From the IMG/VR virus record IMGVR_UViG_3300005563_000321, positions 1 to 31,259 of that record: DNA of 31,259 bases. One strand, given 5' to 3'. Below, piece by piece: positions 20,410-25,908 of this stretch; the stretch's first letter is position 1; every line of letters begins with the position of its first letter. The notes under the pieces are model-generated. The model ran no database searches. It was given only the letters and a program-made list of their open reading frames with translations, and was not told the DNA's origin. The position numbers and the translations under genes are program-made. Origin of the DNA: a virus.

Positions 20410-20631
20410 CTATTGCGTATCCCGCATTGTGCTCGGGCGGGGAGTCGAACCCACACCTACGACCATCCGAGCAACCGGTCCTCCTACTTCTGCTCCCCGT
20501 GTGCGCGGATCAGCAGAGCGTGTGGCGCTGACCCCTCGCACGTAACGGGATCGCGTCATAGACCGAAAGTTTTGAGCCCACACCATGCGGTCTCGTTTGC
20601 AGCCGGGACATACCGGTCTGACTTTCAGCAT
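20410..20631 (-). CDS. Possible 73-residue protein with CxxC (doubtful)
   Basis: A frame from ATG 20631 with GAGGGG upstream. The first 20 residues (MLKVRPVCPGCKRDRMVWAQ) look like a zinc-binding start. The C-terminal half is low-complexity (VARMVVGVGSTPRPST) and overlaps the tRNA-like element, so the full length may not be real. I rate it as uncertain; a structured RNA is an alternative explanation of the same bases. Confidence 0.3.
   Translation of the reverse strand: MLKVRPVCPGCKRDRMVWAQNFRSMTRSRYVRGVSATRSADPRTRGAEVGGPVARMVVGVGSTPRPSTMRDTQ
20430..20473 (-). ncRNA. tRNA-like acceptor/T-arm minihelix
   Basis: The minus strand has a 7-bp closing stem TGCTCGG with CCGAGCA. Inside it is a T-arm mimic: GGG, the loop TTCGACT with the invariant TTCGA, and CCC, extended by further pairs with one bulge. 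The D and anticodon arms are absent; nine bases join the two helices. No complete tRNA can be folded from the flanks. It lies 28 bases upstream of the terminator and could mark a 3' end for tRNA-processing enzymes or mimic tRNA. Confidence 0.45.
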
Positions 20632-20824
20632 TTGCGCCCCTCACCCGGCCACTACACCGAGATCCCAACGCACCATCTATTTTGCGAGCAACGCTTTCTG
20701 GAACCGGCAATACCGCCTACTACGGCGGCCCCGAGTGGGGATCGGATTTCGCGATGCTCTATGAAGTTGTGATCCGGGCGAGTGAGGGGATCCTGCTGGG
20801 GGAACAGCACCCGCCCGGAAGTAG

Positions 20825-20902
20825 TTAGAGAGTCGGCCGCTTAGACCAAACCCACGCCAGCAACACCACAAGGGCCACACCGGCATACATCCATGGCGTC
20901 AT
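20825..20902 (-). CDS. 25-residue membrane microprotein
   Basis: Runs from ATG 20902 (ATGA overlap with the previous stop) to TAA 20825. The product MTPWMYAGVALVVLLAWVWS, then KRPTL, is a single transmembrane helix with a basic end. It is the last gene before the structured non-coding stretch. Together with the gene at 20899-21048 it forms a pair of tiny membrane proteins at the start of the early unit. The function is unknown. Confidence 0.65.
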   Translation of the reverse strand: MTPWMYAGVALVVLLAWVWSKRPTL

Positions 20903-21048
20903 CGCAGACCCGCGATCGTGATACCCGCAGCAACAACCCACAGAAACGCGATAAACCCACCCACGAAATAGCCCAAACACAGCAGAACAGCCAGGGCGAG
21001 AATGCCGACGAACAGGCCATCACGAGCGACACGAAACGCGCGGATCAC
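20899..21048 (-). CDS. 49-residue membrane protein
   Basis: Starts GTG at 21048, overlapping the stop of the MerR-like gene (GTGA). Two hydrophobic helices are visible: GLFVGILALAVLLCLGYFVG and FIAFLWVVAAGITIAGL, after a basic start (IRAFRVARD). It is expressed from the early promoter, so superinfection exclusion is a fair guess, but no family is recognised. The frame to 21147 reads a shadow. Confidence 0.7.
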   Translation of the reverse strand: MIRAFRVARDGLFVGILALAVLLCLGYFVGGFIAFLWVVAAGITIAGLR

Positions 21049-21242
21049 GACGCACGCTCCTCGAGCAGCGCGAAGACGCCATCGGAGGGGAACCGGCGTT
21101 GGTTGCCGGCCGTGCGGAAGGACCGGAGTCGGCCTTGCTTCTCCCATTCGCGGATGGTGTCGACGCTGACCCCGAGGAGTCTCGCCGCAGCTCCGGTGCT
21201 GAGCGGGGGTGCCTTGTCTGGCTGGGTATCCCTGGGGTTCAT
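21045..21242 (-). CDS. MerR/excisionase-like DNA-binding protein
   Basis: A 65-residue protein with a MerR-type winged helix: LSTGAAARLLGVSVDTIREW, then EKQGRLRSFRTAGNQRRFPS. Its ATG at 21242 lies about seven bases after a predicted -10 element, so the message is probably leaderless. It is divergent from the repressor gene across a shared palindromic operator. It could be an excisionase for the nearby integrase or a Cro-like switch protein. It is the first gene of the early leftward unit. Confidence 0.85.
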   Translation of the reverse strand: MNPRDTQPDKAPPLSTGAAARLLGVSVDTIREWEKQGRLRSFRTAGNQRRFPSDGVFALLEERAS

Positions 21243-21249
21243 AGGTGTC

Positions 21250-21278
21250 AATCTAGGTATACCTAGTGGCATTGTCAA
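21250..21278 (-). promoter_or_regulatory. Early leftward promoter, probably leaderless
   Basis: The minus strand has TTGACA (21278-21273), a 17-base spacer and TAGATT (21255-21250). The expected start site falls at or next to the ATG at 21242. The spacer is filled by a palindromic operator. Confidence 0.75.
21253..21266. promoter_or_regulatory. Palindromic operator CTAGGTATACCTAG
   Basis: A perfect 14-bp palindrome inside the early promoter, overlapping its -10 region. A protein bound here, most likely the repressor at 21352, would block the early promoter. Confidence 0.7.
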
Positions 21279-21316
21279 GCCCTAGTTTTGCTGGGGTACG
21301 CGCGCGCAGAAAGGTA

Positions 21317-21345
21317 TTGCGCGCGGCGCGAGGTTTCCCTAGGAT
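21317..21345 (+). promoter_or_regulatory. Rightward repressor promoter, leaderless
   Basis: TTGCGC (21317-21322), a 17-base spacer and TAGGAT (21340-21345). The ATG at 21352 begins seven bases after the -10, so the repressor message is probably leaderless. No ribosome binding site is present, which agrees. Confidence 0.6.
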
Positions 21346-21351
21346 TCAGAC

Positions 21352-21735
21352 ATGAGCTTGAACGTGACCCGACTGCCGCGACAAGCCCCCAGAATCAAAC
21401 TGGGGGACAGAACCCGCATCGTCCGCCGAGAGATGAACCTCACCCAAGAACAGTTCGTCGAAGGACTCCGCGCCTACCTGCCCACCCTCGGCCCCAAGTC
21501 CTACGCGGCATGGGAAGCCGGCACCAACGAGCCCACAGACAAAGCCGAGGTATGCGAGGCCCTCGAGCTCTACACCGGCCTACCCCGTGAATGGTTCATG
21601 GGCTGGGCGGATCACTCGCGCCCCACACCAGGCGGGGAAAGCCAGGCCTTGGATTATGGGGCTGCTGTTTCGTCCCGATCCGGCGAAGTCTTGGCTTTCC
21701 CCACACCTGGACTTGACATCAAGACGGCAGCATAG
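21352..21735 (+). CDS. HTH (XRE-type) immunity repressor
   Basis: A 127-residue protein with a helix-turn-helix near residues 20-60: RTRIVRREMNLTQEQFVEGL, then KSYAAWEAGTNEPTDKAEVC. The C-terminal third is loosely structured (GWADHSRPTPGGESQALDYG) and has no LexA-like Ser/Lys protease, so induction by RecA cleavage is not evident. It is on the plus strand, divergent from the early unit and followed by the integrase, the normal place for the repressor of a small actinophage. Confidence 0.85.
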   Translation: MSLNVTRLPRQAPRIKLGDRTRIVRREMNLTQEQFVEGLRAYLPTLGPKSYAAWEAGTNEPTDKAEVCEALELYTGLPREWFMGWADHSRPTPGGESQALDYGAAVSSRSGEVLAFPTPGLDIKTAA

Positions 21736-21742
21736 CGTAGTC

Positions 21743-21757
21743 GTTTCGACCCGAAAC
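21743..21757. promoter_or_regulatory. Dyad ahead of integrase, with upstream TTGACA
   Basis: GTTTCG, ACC, CGAAAC form a perfect 6-bp dyad in the 55-base gap between repressor and integrase. A TTGACA at 21713-21718 is a possible -35 element, but no good -10 is visible. A related GTTTCGTCCCG occurs inside the repressor gene near 21667. Confidence 0.4.
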
Positions 21758-21790
21758 AATCTATGACCCTCACTGGGGGGTAGACGACCC

Positions 21791-22741
21791 GTGGCCCTCT
21801 ACCTACTCTCAAGCATGGACTGGGAGCAAACGCTCTCGGACTACGCGACTCATCAACGCGCCGCGCGACTCTCAGAAAAGACGATCAGGAACCGTGAAGA
21901 GTGCCTACGACTCGTCGCAAGAGTTTCCCGCCGCGGCCCCGACCAGGTAACGCTCAACGACCTCGAGCGGACCCTGGCTAGACGCCACCCCCGAACCGGT
22001 CTCCCACTCGCGGCCGGCACGTTGCAGTCCGAGCGCTCATACATGCAGAGCTTCTTCACATGGATGAAGAAGACGAAACGTCGCCGCGATAACCCGGCGA
22101 AGGATCTGCCCAAGGTGAAAGTGCCGCGCCGCAAACCGCGACCCCTGCGCCTGGATCAGATCGAAGACGTACTCGACTGCGGCATCTACACGCGTACCCG
22201 CGACATCATCCTCATCGCCGCATTCACCGGACTACGCATCGGTGAAGTGGTCAAGATTCGGGGCGAAGACGTCGACCTCCGCGCCATGACCATCAAGTCG
22301 ATTCGTAAAGGCAACCTCGACTGGGAAGGCACACTCAACACAGCCCTGCTCGACATTGCGAAACGATACCCACGCACCGGTTGGTGGTTCCCGTCCCCCT
22401 ACGCCAACGAGAAGTTCCCAGACGGCGGCGGCCACATCCTCATGGCGTCCGCATCCGACCGTGTATCGAAGGCCATCCGTGCGGCCGGGATCACGGATAC
22501 CAGAATCACCGGTCACTCGATCCGACACTACGCCGCTACCGAGATGATCCGCCGTGGTGCATCCATCCGAGCTGTCCAAGAGTTCCTAGGCCACGCATCC
22601 CTCGCGACCACTCAGTTGTACGCAGAGGTCACCCTGGACGACATGCGCGCCGCGAACGACGTCCTCCCGACGATCATCGCACCGGCACACGCGAACCGGA
22701 AACCACGGACAATCGCCACGTCTGAGATACTGGCCGCTTAG
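21791..22741 (+). CDS. int: Tyrosine integrase
   Basis: A 316-residue phage integrase. An N-terminal SAM-like core-binding domain (residues 10-95) is followed by the catalytic set R149 (TGLRIGEV), K173 (RKGN), H242 and R245 (GHSIRHYAAT), H268 (FLGHAS) and nucleophile Y277. The start is GTG 21791 after a G-rich site, with ATG 21815 as a shorter choice. Its TAG stop shares its G with the first base of the tRNA-Lys gene, so attP most likely lies in that tRNA. It catalyses integration and, with an excisionase, excision. Confidence 0.95.
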   Translation: MALYLLSSMDWEQTLSDYATHQRAARLSEKTIRNREECLRLVARVSRRGPDQVTLNDLERTLARRHPRTGLPLAAGTLQSERSYMQSFFTWMKKTKRRRDNPAKDLPKVKVPRRKPRPLRLDQIEDVLDCGIYTRTRDIILIAAFTGLRIGEVVKIRGEDVDLRAMTIKSIRKGNLDWEGTLNTALLDIAKRYPRTGWWFPSPYANEKFPDGGGHILMASASDRVSKAIRAAGITDTRITGHSIRHYAATEMIRRGASIRAVQEFLGHASLATTQLYAEVTLDDMRAANDVLPTIIAPAHANRKPRTIATSEILAA

Positions 22742-22813
22742 CCCCTGTAGCTCAGTTGGTAGAGCAGCGTCCTTTTAAGTCGCGGGTCCCCGGTTCGAGA
22801 CCGGGCGGGGGCA
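22741..22813 (+). tRNA. tRNA-Lys (anticodon UUU), probable attP region
   Basis: A complete cloverleaf of 73 bases: acceptor GCCCCTG with CGGGGGC (one T-G pair), D arm GCTC with GAGC, anticodon loop CTTTTAA, T arm CCCGG-TTCGAGA-CCGGG and discriminator A. The CCA is not encoded. The anticodon stem GCGTC with GTCGC has one T-T mismatch. The gene fits exactly between the integrase stop (shared G) and the SGNH stop codon at 22814. It is either a phage tRNA or, more likely, a copy of the host target gene used for integration. Confidence 0.92.
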
Positions 22814-23527
22814 CTACCGGTGGGTGGGTTGTCCGAGCGAAAGAATCACCGGCCCCAGAACTCCCGCCGCGATCTGCTGACCCGCGTTGTTCGGGTGTGT
22901 CGGGTCGTTCACGGGGTCACGTTGGTATCCGGGAAGGAAGCTGCCATCATCCGCACGGATGGCCGCGTAGGGGTCGACGAACGTCCATCCCTTCTGTGTC
23001 GCGTGAGTCCTCAGGGCGGCGTTGTAGTCGAGGGTCGCGGCAGCCCACGCGGGAACGTTTGATGGGGCGATGGCTGACACGAGGACGTGCACGCCTGCGG
23101 GGGCGGCTGCTGCAAGGCGGTCCCATTGGGTGAGGCAGTTGTGCCAGTCGACGCCTTGTGCGATGTCGTTGGTGCATCCCATTACGACGATGGTGTTGAC
23201 GGTGGGGATGCCGCGTGCGAGGGCGGTGTCTACGATCTGATCCGACCGCAACCCGACTTGGAATGCGCCGGAGTCGAACGTGATGTGCTTGTCGGTGATG
23301 TACACGGTCCACGAGTTCATGGGTGCCCAGCCTGCGGTGATCGAGTCGCCGTATGCGGCGTAGGTGACCGGTGCGATGCGGACTGGGGCGGGCTGTGTGG
23401 TGAACGTAGCAGTAGGTGTGAGCGTGTTGGGGGATGCTGTGGCTTCGATTCCTGCGAGCGCCAGAGCGGTTGCGGTGAGGGCTGTGGTGAGTAAGACGAG
23501 TCCGATTGTTGCCGGGGTACGCTGCAT
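22814..23527 (-). CDS. Secreted SGNH/GDSL esterase
   Basis: A 237-residue protein with an N-terminal signal or anchor (about residues 8-28, LVLLTTALTATALALAGIEA). It has SGNH blocks: YGDSITAG near residue 58 with the catalytic Ser, the GCTNDI block with Asn near 118, and DPTHPNNAG with D208 and H211. It would cleave an ester, such as acetyl groups on peptidoglycan or mycolyl-type lipids. It lies beyond the terminator that closes the lysis genes, next to the tRNA. It may be a lysogenic-conversion gene or aid release. It starts ATG 23527 with AAGGAT upstream. Confidence 0.9.
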   Translation of the reverse strand: MQRTPATIGLVLLTTALTATALALAGIEATASPNTLTPTATFTTQPAPVRIAPVTYAAYGDSITAGWAPMNSWTVYITDKHITFDSGAFQVGLRSDQIVDTALARGIPTVNTIVVMGCTNDIAQGVDWHNCLTQWDRLAAAAPAGVHVLVSAIAPSNVPAWAAATLDYNAALRTHATQKGWTFVDPYAAIRADDGSFLPGYQRDPVNDPTHPNNAGQQIAAGVLGPVILSLGQPTHR

Positions 23528-23630
23528 GGTAGGCCATCCTTGGATTGATCAAGCGTTGGTTAGGGGCCGGCTGGGTGCGTCCACACCTTGCCGGCCCTGC
23601 TGGGTAGACAGATTAGTGCATGTGGACGCG

Positions 23631-23666
23631 AAAAAGCGCCCCGACCCTTTGTGGGGGTCGGGGCGC
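23631..23666 (-). terminator. Strong terminator closing the late operon
   Basis: A 12-bp perfect GC-rich stem (GCGCCCCGACCC with GGGTCGGGGCGC) with a 7-base loop, followed on the minus strand by TTTTTCG. It lies just downstream of the 24-residue gene that ends the lysis module and upstream of the SGNH gene. The remaining bases 23528-23630 hold further inverted repeats (GGGCCGGC with GCCGGCCC; GCGTCCAC with GTGGACGC) and no gene. Confidence 0.9.
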
Positions 23667-23686
23667 GTAGTTTCCGAAGCCGCTTC

Positions 23687-23761
23687 CTACTCGCAGGATT
23701 CGCAGCGCAGGTCGTCCATCGGGTCGACGGGGACTTCGTACTGCTCCGGGTCGCCGTTCAT
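23687..23761 (-). CDS. 24-residue CxxC microprotein
   Basis: Runs from ATG 23761 (ATGA overlap with the holin-like gene) to TAG 23687. The product begins MNGDPEQYEVPVDPMDDL and ends with R-CESCE, an acidic peptide with a terminal CxxC. Small proteins of this style occur in other actinophages. It is the last gene before the strong terminator. Confidence 0.65.
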   Translation of the reverse strand: MNGDPEQYEVPVDPMDDLRCESCE

Positions 23762-24114
23762 TCGCCGGCGACCGTGGGAGGAATGATCGGCAGGGGCGGC
23801 GTGCCAATGTCAGCACCGATGACGGGGCTCGAGGTAACCGAGACCGGGACGACAGGGTACGACGGCTGAACGGGCAGCCCAAGGAGCCATCCGAGCTTGG
23901 GCCATTTCTTCTCAAGGAGACGCACGGCCGCGTAGTAGGCGAACCCGAACGCGAACGTCAGAACCCCCTCGAGTGCCGGTTCTGACACTCCGGGGATGCT
24001 GACATTGATCGAAACGAGCCAGCCGAGGATGAGGCCGGCCATGCCGGGGACCGCAGTTCGGATGAGGGACGCGACGATGGCGTTGAAGGTTTGGGCGGGG
24101 GTCTGGTCGGTCAT
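23758..24114 (-). CDS. Holin-like membrane protein
   Basis: A 118-residue protein from ATG 24114 with GAAGGAA upstream. It has two hydrophobic helices, about residues 22-44 (AVPGMAGLILGWLVSINVSI) and 50-66 (LEGVLTFAFGFAYYAAVRLL), followed by a basic patch (EKKWPKLG) and a Pro-rich tail (PLPIIPPTVAGE). Length, topology and place behind the endolysin fit a holin that lets the endolysin reach the wall. There is no sequence signature, so this is by context. Confidence 0.7.
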   Translation of the reverse strand: MTDQTPAQTFNAIVASLIRTAVPGMAGLILGWLVSINVSIPGVSEPALEGVLTFAFGFAYYAAVRLLEKKWPKLGWLLGLPVQPSYPVVPVSVTSSPVIGADIGTPPLPIIPPTVAGE

Positions 24115-24125
24115 GGTTCCTTCTT

Positions 24126-24455
24126 CTAGGGGTGGTTGATGATGAGGTAGCCAATACCGCCGATGATCGCGAGGACGGCGGCGGGGATGCCGAGCCAGAC
24201 CATGAACCATTGGGGGCGGTTCTTTATGAGCCCCTGGGTGACTTGTTTGTTGTCTTTGAGGACTGCGAGCTCGGATGCGTGCTCGGTCAGTGTTTTGCGA
24301 AACTCGGCGTGTTCGGCTTCGTGCTGGGTGTTGGCGATGGCTTGGGCGGCTGCGGATGCGACAACGGTGTCCTTGAGGGCACCCATTGTTCCCTCGAGCC
24401 GGCCGAGGAGGTAGTTGGTCTGATCCTTCGGTGGGATCTGGCCGATGTCGCTCAC
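24126..24455 (-). CDS. Coiled-coil protein with C-terminal membrane anchor
   Basis: A 109-residue protein from GTG 24455, overlapping the endolysin stop (GTGA). Residues 15-80 form a helical region (LLGRLEGTMGALKDTVVASA, then AEHAEFRKTLTEHASELAVL), and residues 83-105 form one transmembrane helix (WFMVWLGIPAAVLAIIGGIG). This plan is common for a second lysis membrane protein in actinophages. It may be a holin, antiholin or pinholin partner of the gene at 23758. Confidence 0.7.
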   Translation of the reverse strand: MSDIGQIPPKDQTNYLLGRLEGTMGALKDTVVASAAAQAIANTQHEAEHAEFRKTLTEHASELAVLKDNKQVTQGLIKNRPQWFMVWLGIPAAVLAIIGGIGYLIINHP

Positions 24456-24769
24456 GAGAGTTCGATGGTAGCTTTGGTCGGGATCTTGAGCGCCTTGACA
24501 GCGGCTTCGATGGCGTCGAGGTCGCTGGCAACATGCGTCAGATCAATCGACGGCCCGGAGGTGCCGCCAGAGATGGCGAGCGGGGTGAGGTAGGCAGCTT
24601 TCCATGCTGCATACGTCTTCGCGTCCACGACGTTGAGTGCGCCGTGTGCGTCCTGCCATGATGCGATCAGGCTTGCGGCGCTGGTCTCGAGCCAGTTCGC
24701 TGGGGTGCCCGGTGAGTCGCCGGCCAGGGCAACGGTCGGGGTTCCGCCCACGTTGTACAGAGTCGTCAT
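24452..24769 (-). CDS. Possible separate product: C-terminal part of the endolysin
   Basis: An in-frame ATG at 24769 (M153 of the endolysin) is preceded by AAGGAA with a five-base spacer, a good ribosome binding site. The site is formed by codons of the basic linker SPKRRKT. Translation from it would give the 105-residue C-terminal region alone, from MTTLYNVGGTPTVAL to the end. Whether this part binds the cell wall cannot be seen. Confidence 0.5.
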   Translation of the reverse strand: MTTLYNVGGTPTVALAGDSPGTPANWLETSAASLIASWQDAHGALNVVDAKTYAAWKAAYLTPLAISGGTSGPSIDLTHVASDLDAIEAAVKALKIPTKATIELS

Positions 24770-25225
24770 GGTCTTCCTTCGTTTCGGGGACGTAGAGGTG
24801 TTGTCGAGGGAGGCGCTAGAAATATCTGCGGGCACAAGGGCGTTGCCCCACTCCCAATGCGGAACGTCATTGCTCACCCAGTGGGTGAAGTGATGCTTGA
24901 CCGCAATCTGAGCCAGTACCGGCCACGGCGCATTCGAGGCGATATCAACCGCCCGTCCGAACCCGTGACGCGAGAACCCCACCGGGGCCAGCGGCGGGGC
25001 GGGTGGGGACGGCAGCAGATTGTGTGCGGCCGGGTGGACGTGCATGTCAACCTGGGTCGCAAGTGATCGGTATCCGCCATCGGGGAGGAATATCGCGAAG
25101 GTGTAACCGCGCTGCCTAACCTCATCGCCGCACGCTCGCAGGTCGGGCAGGATCGCAACCGACACCTGGACGCCCTGATAGGTGGTCAGATGCTCGGGTG
25201 CGACGTTGCCGTTCGTGTCAGCCAT
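24452..25225 (-). CDS. Endolysin, peptidase M15 (VanY/L-alanyl-D-glutamate type)
   Basis: A 257-residue enzyme that should cut the peptide stems of peptidoglycan. The M15 zinc site is H87 and D94 in HGFGRAVD, with H123 in PHWEWGN and E125 near it. Residues 1-75 hold the usual first part (SLATQVDMHVHPAAHN). After residue 140 a Ser/Thr and basic linker leads to a different C-terminal region (WLETSAASLIASWQDAHGAL, then LDAIEAAVKALKIP), perhaps cell-wall binding or multimerising. It starts ATG 25225. It is followed by two membrane proteins, the expected lysis cassette. Confidence 0.92.
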   Translation of the reverse strand: MADTNGNVAPEHLTTYQGVQVSVAILPDLRACGDEVRQRGYTFAIFLPDGGYRSLATQVDMHVHPAAHNLLPSPPAPPLAPVGFSRHGFGRAVDIASNAPWPVLAQIAVKHHFTHWVSNDVPHWEWGNALVPADISSASLDNTSTSPKRRKTMTTLYNVGGTPTVALAGDSPGTPANWLETSAASLIASWQDAHGALNVVDAKTYAAWKAAYLTPLAISGGTSGPSIDLTHVASDLDAIEAAVKALKIPTKATIELS

Positions 25226-25234
25226 GCGGTGCCC

Positions 25235-25852
25235 TCAGTTATTGTTGAAGCCGTAGACGCGAATGCTGCCCGTCGCCGTTCCAGCACTAACGGTGAGCAA
25301 GAACCCGTCAAACTGGGTCGTCGCGCGCTGGGAGAACCCGTAGTTGAACTTCGTGAGCGCCGCCGCCGTGCCAGGGTTGTTGGTGGAGAAGAAGTCAGCC
25401 AGACACAAAGTCGCGACCGCGCGGAACGGAGACCGCACCCTCAGCTCCGCAACACCCAAAGTCGTCGTGTTAGTGATCGCGATCGAAGCGGCGTTCACAA
25501 CCGGAGTTGCACCAGGGGTCGCGTTGATGGCGGTGATCTCTTCACCGTCGTACCCCGTGACAGTCGCCGTGCCAGCAACCGTGTATTGAATCGTCATCGC
25601 GCCCGGACTAGTGGCCGAATCCTGGTCGATAATGACTAGATAGTTGTCGTAGGTGCTGGTGAAGCATCCCTTGACGCTGATGCTGCTCGCTCCGGTGAAT
25701 GTAACCTTGCCCGATGCGCCCACCGATACGCCCGACCCGACAACACCTGTGGGGATGACGCTGGTTAGACCTTGCGCGTTGACGACGCCGATGATCGCAT
25801 TGGTGATTGCGGCGGTGATCTTCGCACCAACGGCAACAAGAGACAGGGCCAT
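25235..25852 (-). CDS. Beta-rich tail protein
   Basis: A 205-residue protein from ATG 25852 with GGAG upstream. It is rich in Gly, Thr, Ser and Val in alternating strands (VGSGVSVGASGKVTFTGASS, then YDNYLVIIDQD, and FDGFLLTVSAGTATGSIRVY at the end). This is usual for phage tail tip or fibre proteins. It is placed between the minor tail protein and the endolysin, where receptor-binding or tip proteins often lie. No enzymatic motif is visible. Confidence 0.7.
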   Translation of the reverse strand: MALSLVAVGAKITAAITNAIIGVVNAQGLTSVIPTGVVGSGVSVGASGKVTFTGASSISVKGCFTSTYDNYLVIIDQDSATSPGAMTIQYTVAGTATVTGYDGEEITAINATPGATPVVNAASIAITNTTTLGVAELRVRSPFRAVATLCLADFFSTNNPGTAAALTKFNYGFSQRATTQFDGFLLTVSAGTATGSIRVYGFNNN

Positions 25853-25908
25853 CTAGGGCACTCCAATGGCCCACGTCAGGTGGGTAACTGCCAGCGGTGA
25901 AGCTGGGG

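Larger units (their letters stand above)
20403..20824 (-). other. Structured non-coding stretch in early leader
   Basis: About 420 bases between the 25-residue membrane gene and the terminator hold no convincing gene. Several hairpins are visible: TCCGGGCG with CGCCCGGA (20773-20819, enclosing TGCTG and CAGCA), CCGCC with GGCGG (20713-20728), and CCCC with GGGG (20729-20740). The tRNA-like minihelix follows at 20430-20473. The stretch is downstream of the early promoter and upstream of a strong terminator, so it is likely transcribed as RNA. One frame of 73 codons (20410-20631) is possible and listed separately. Confidence 0.5.

Noticed and set aside
20430-20515. A complete tRNA gene on the minus strand
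   Set aside because: The T-arm is good, but no D arm or anticodon arm can be formed and the only matching acceptor strand leaves just nine bases between the helices.
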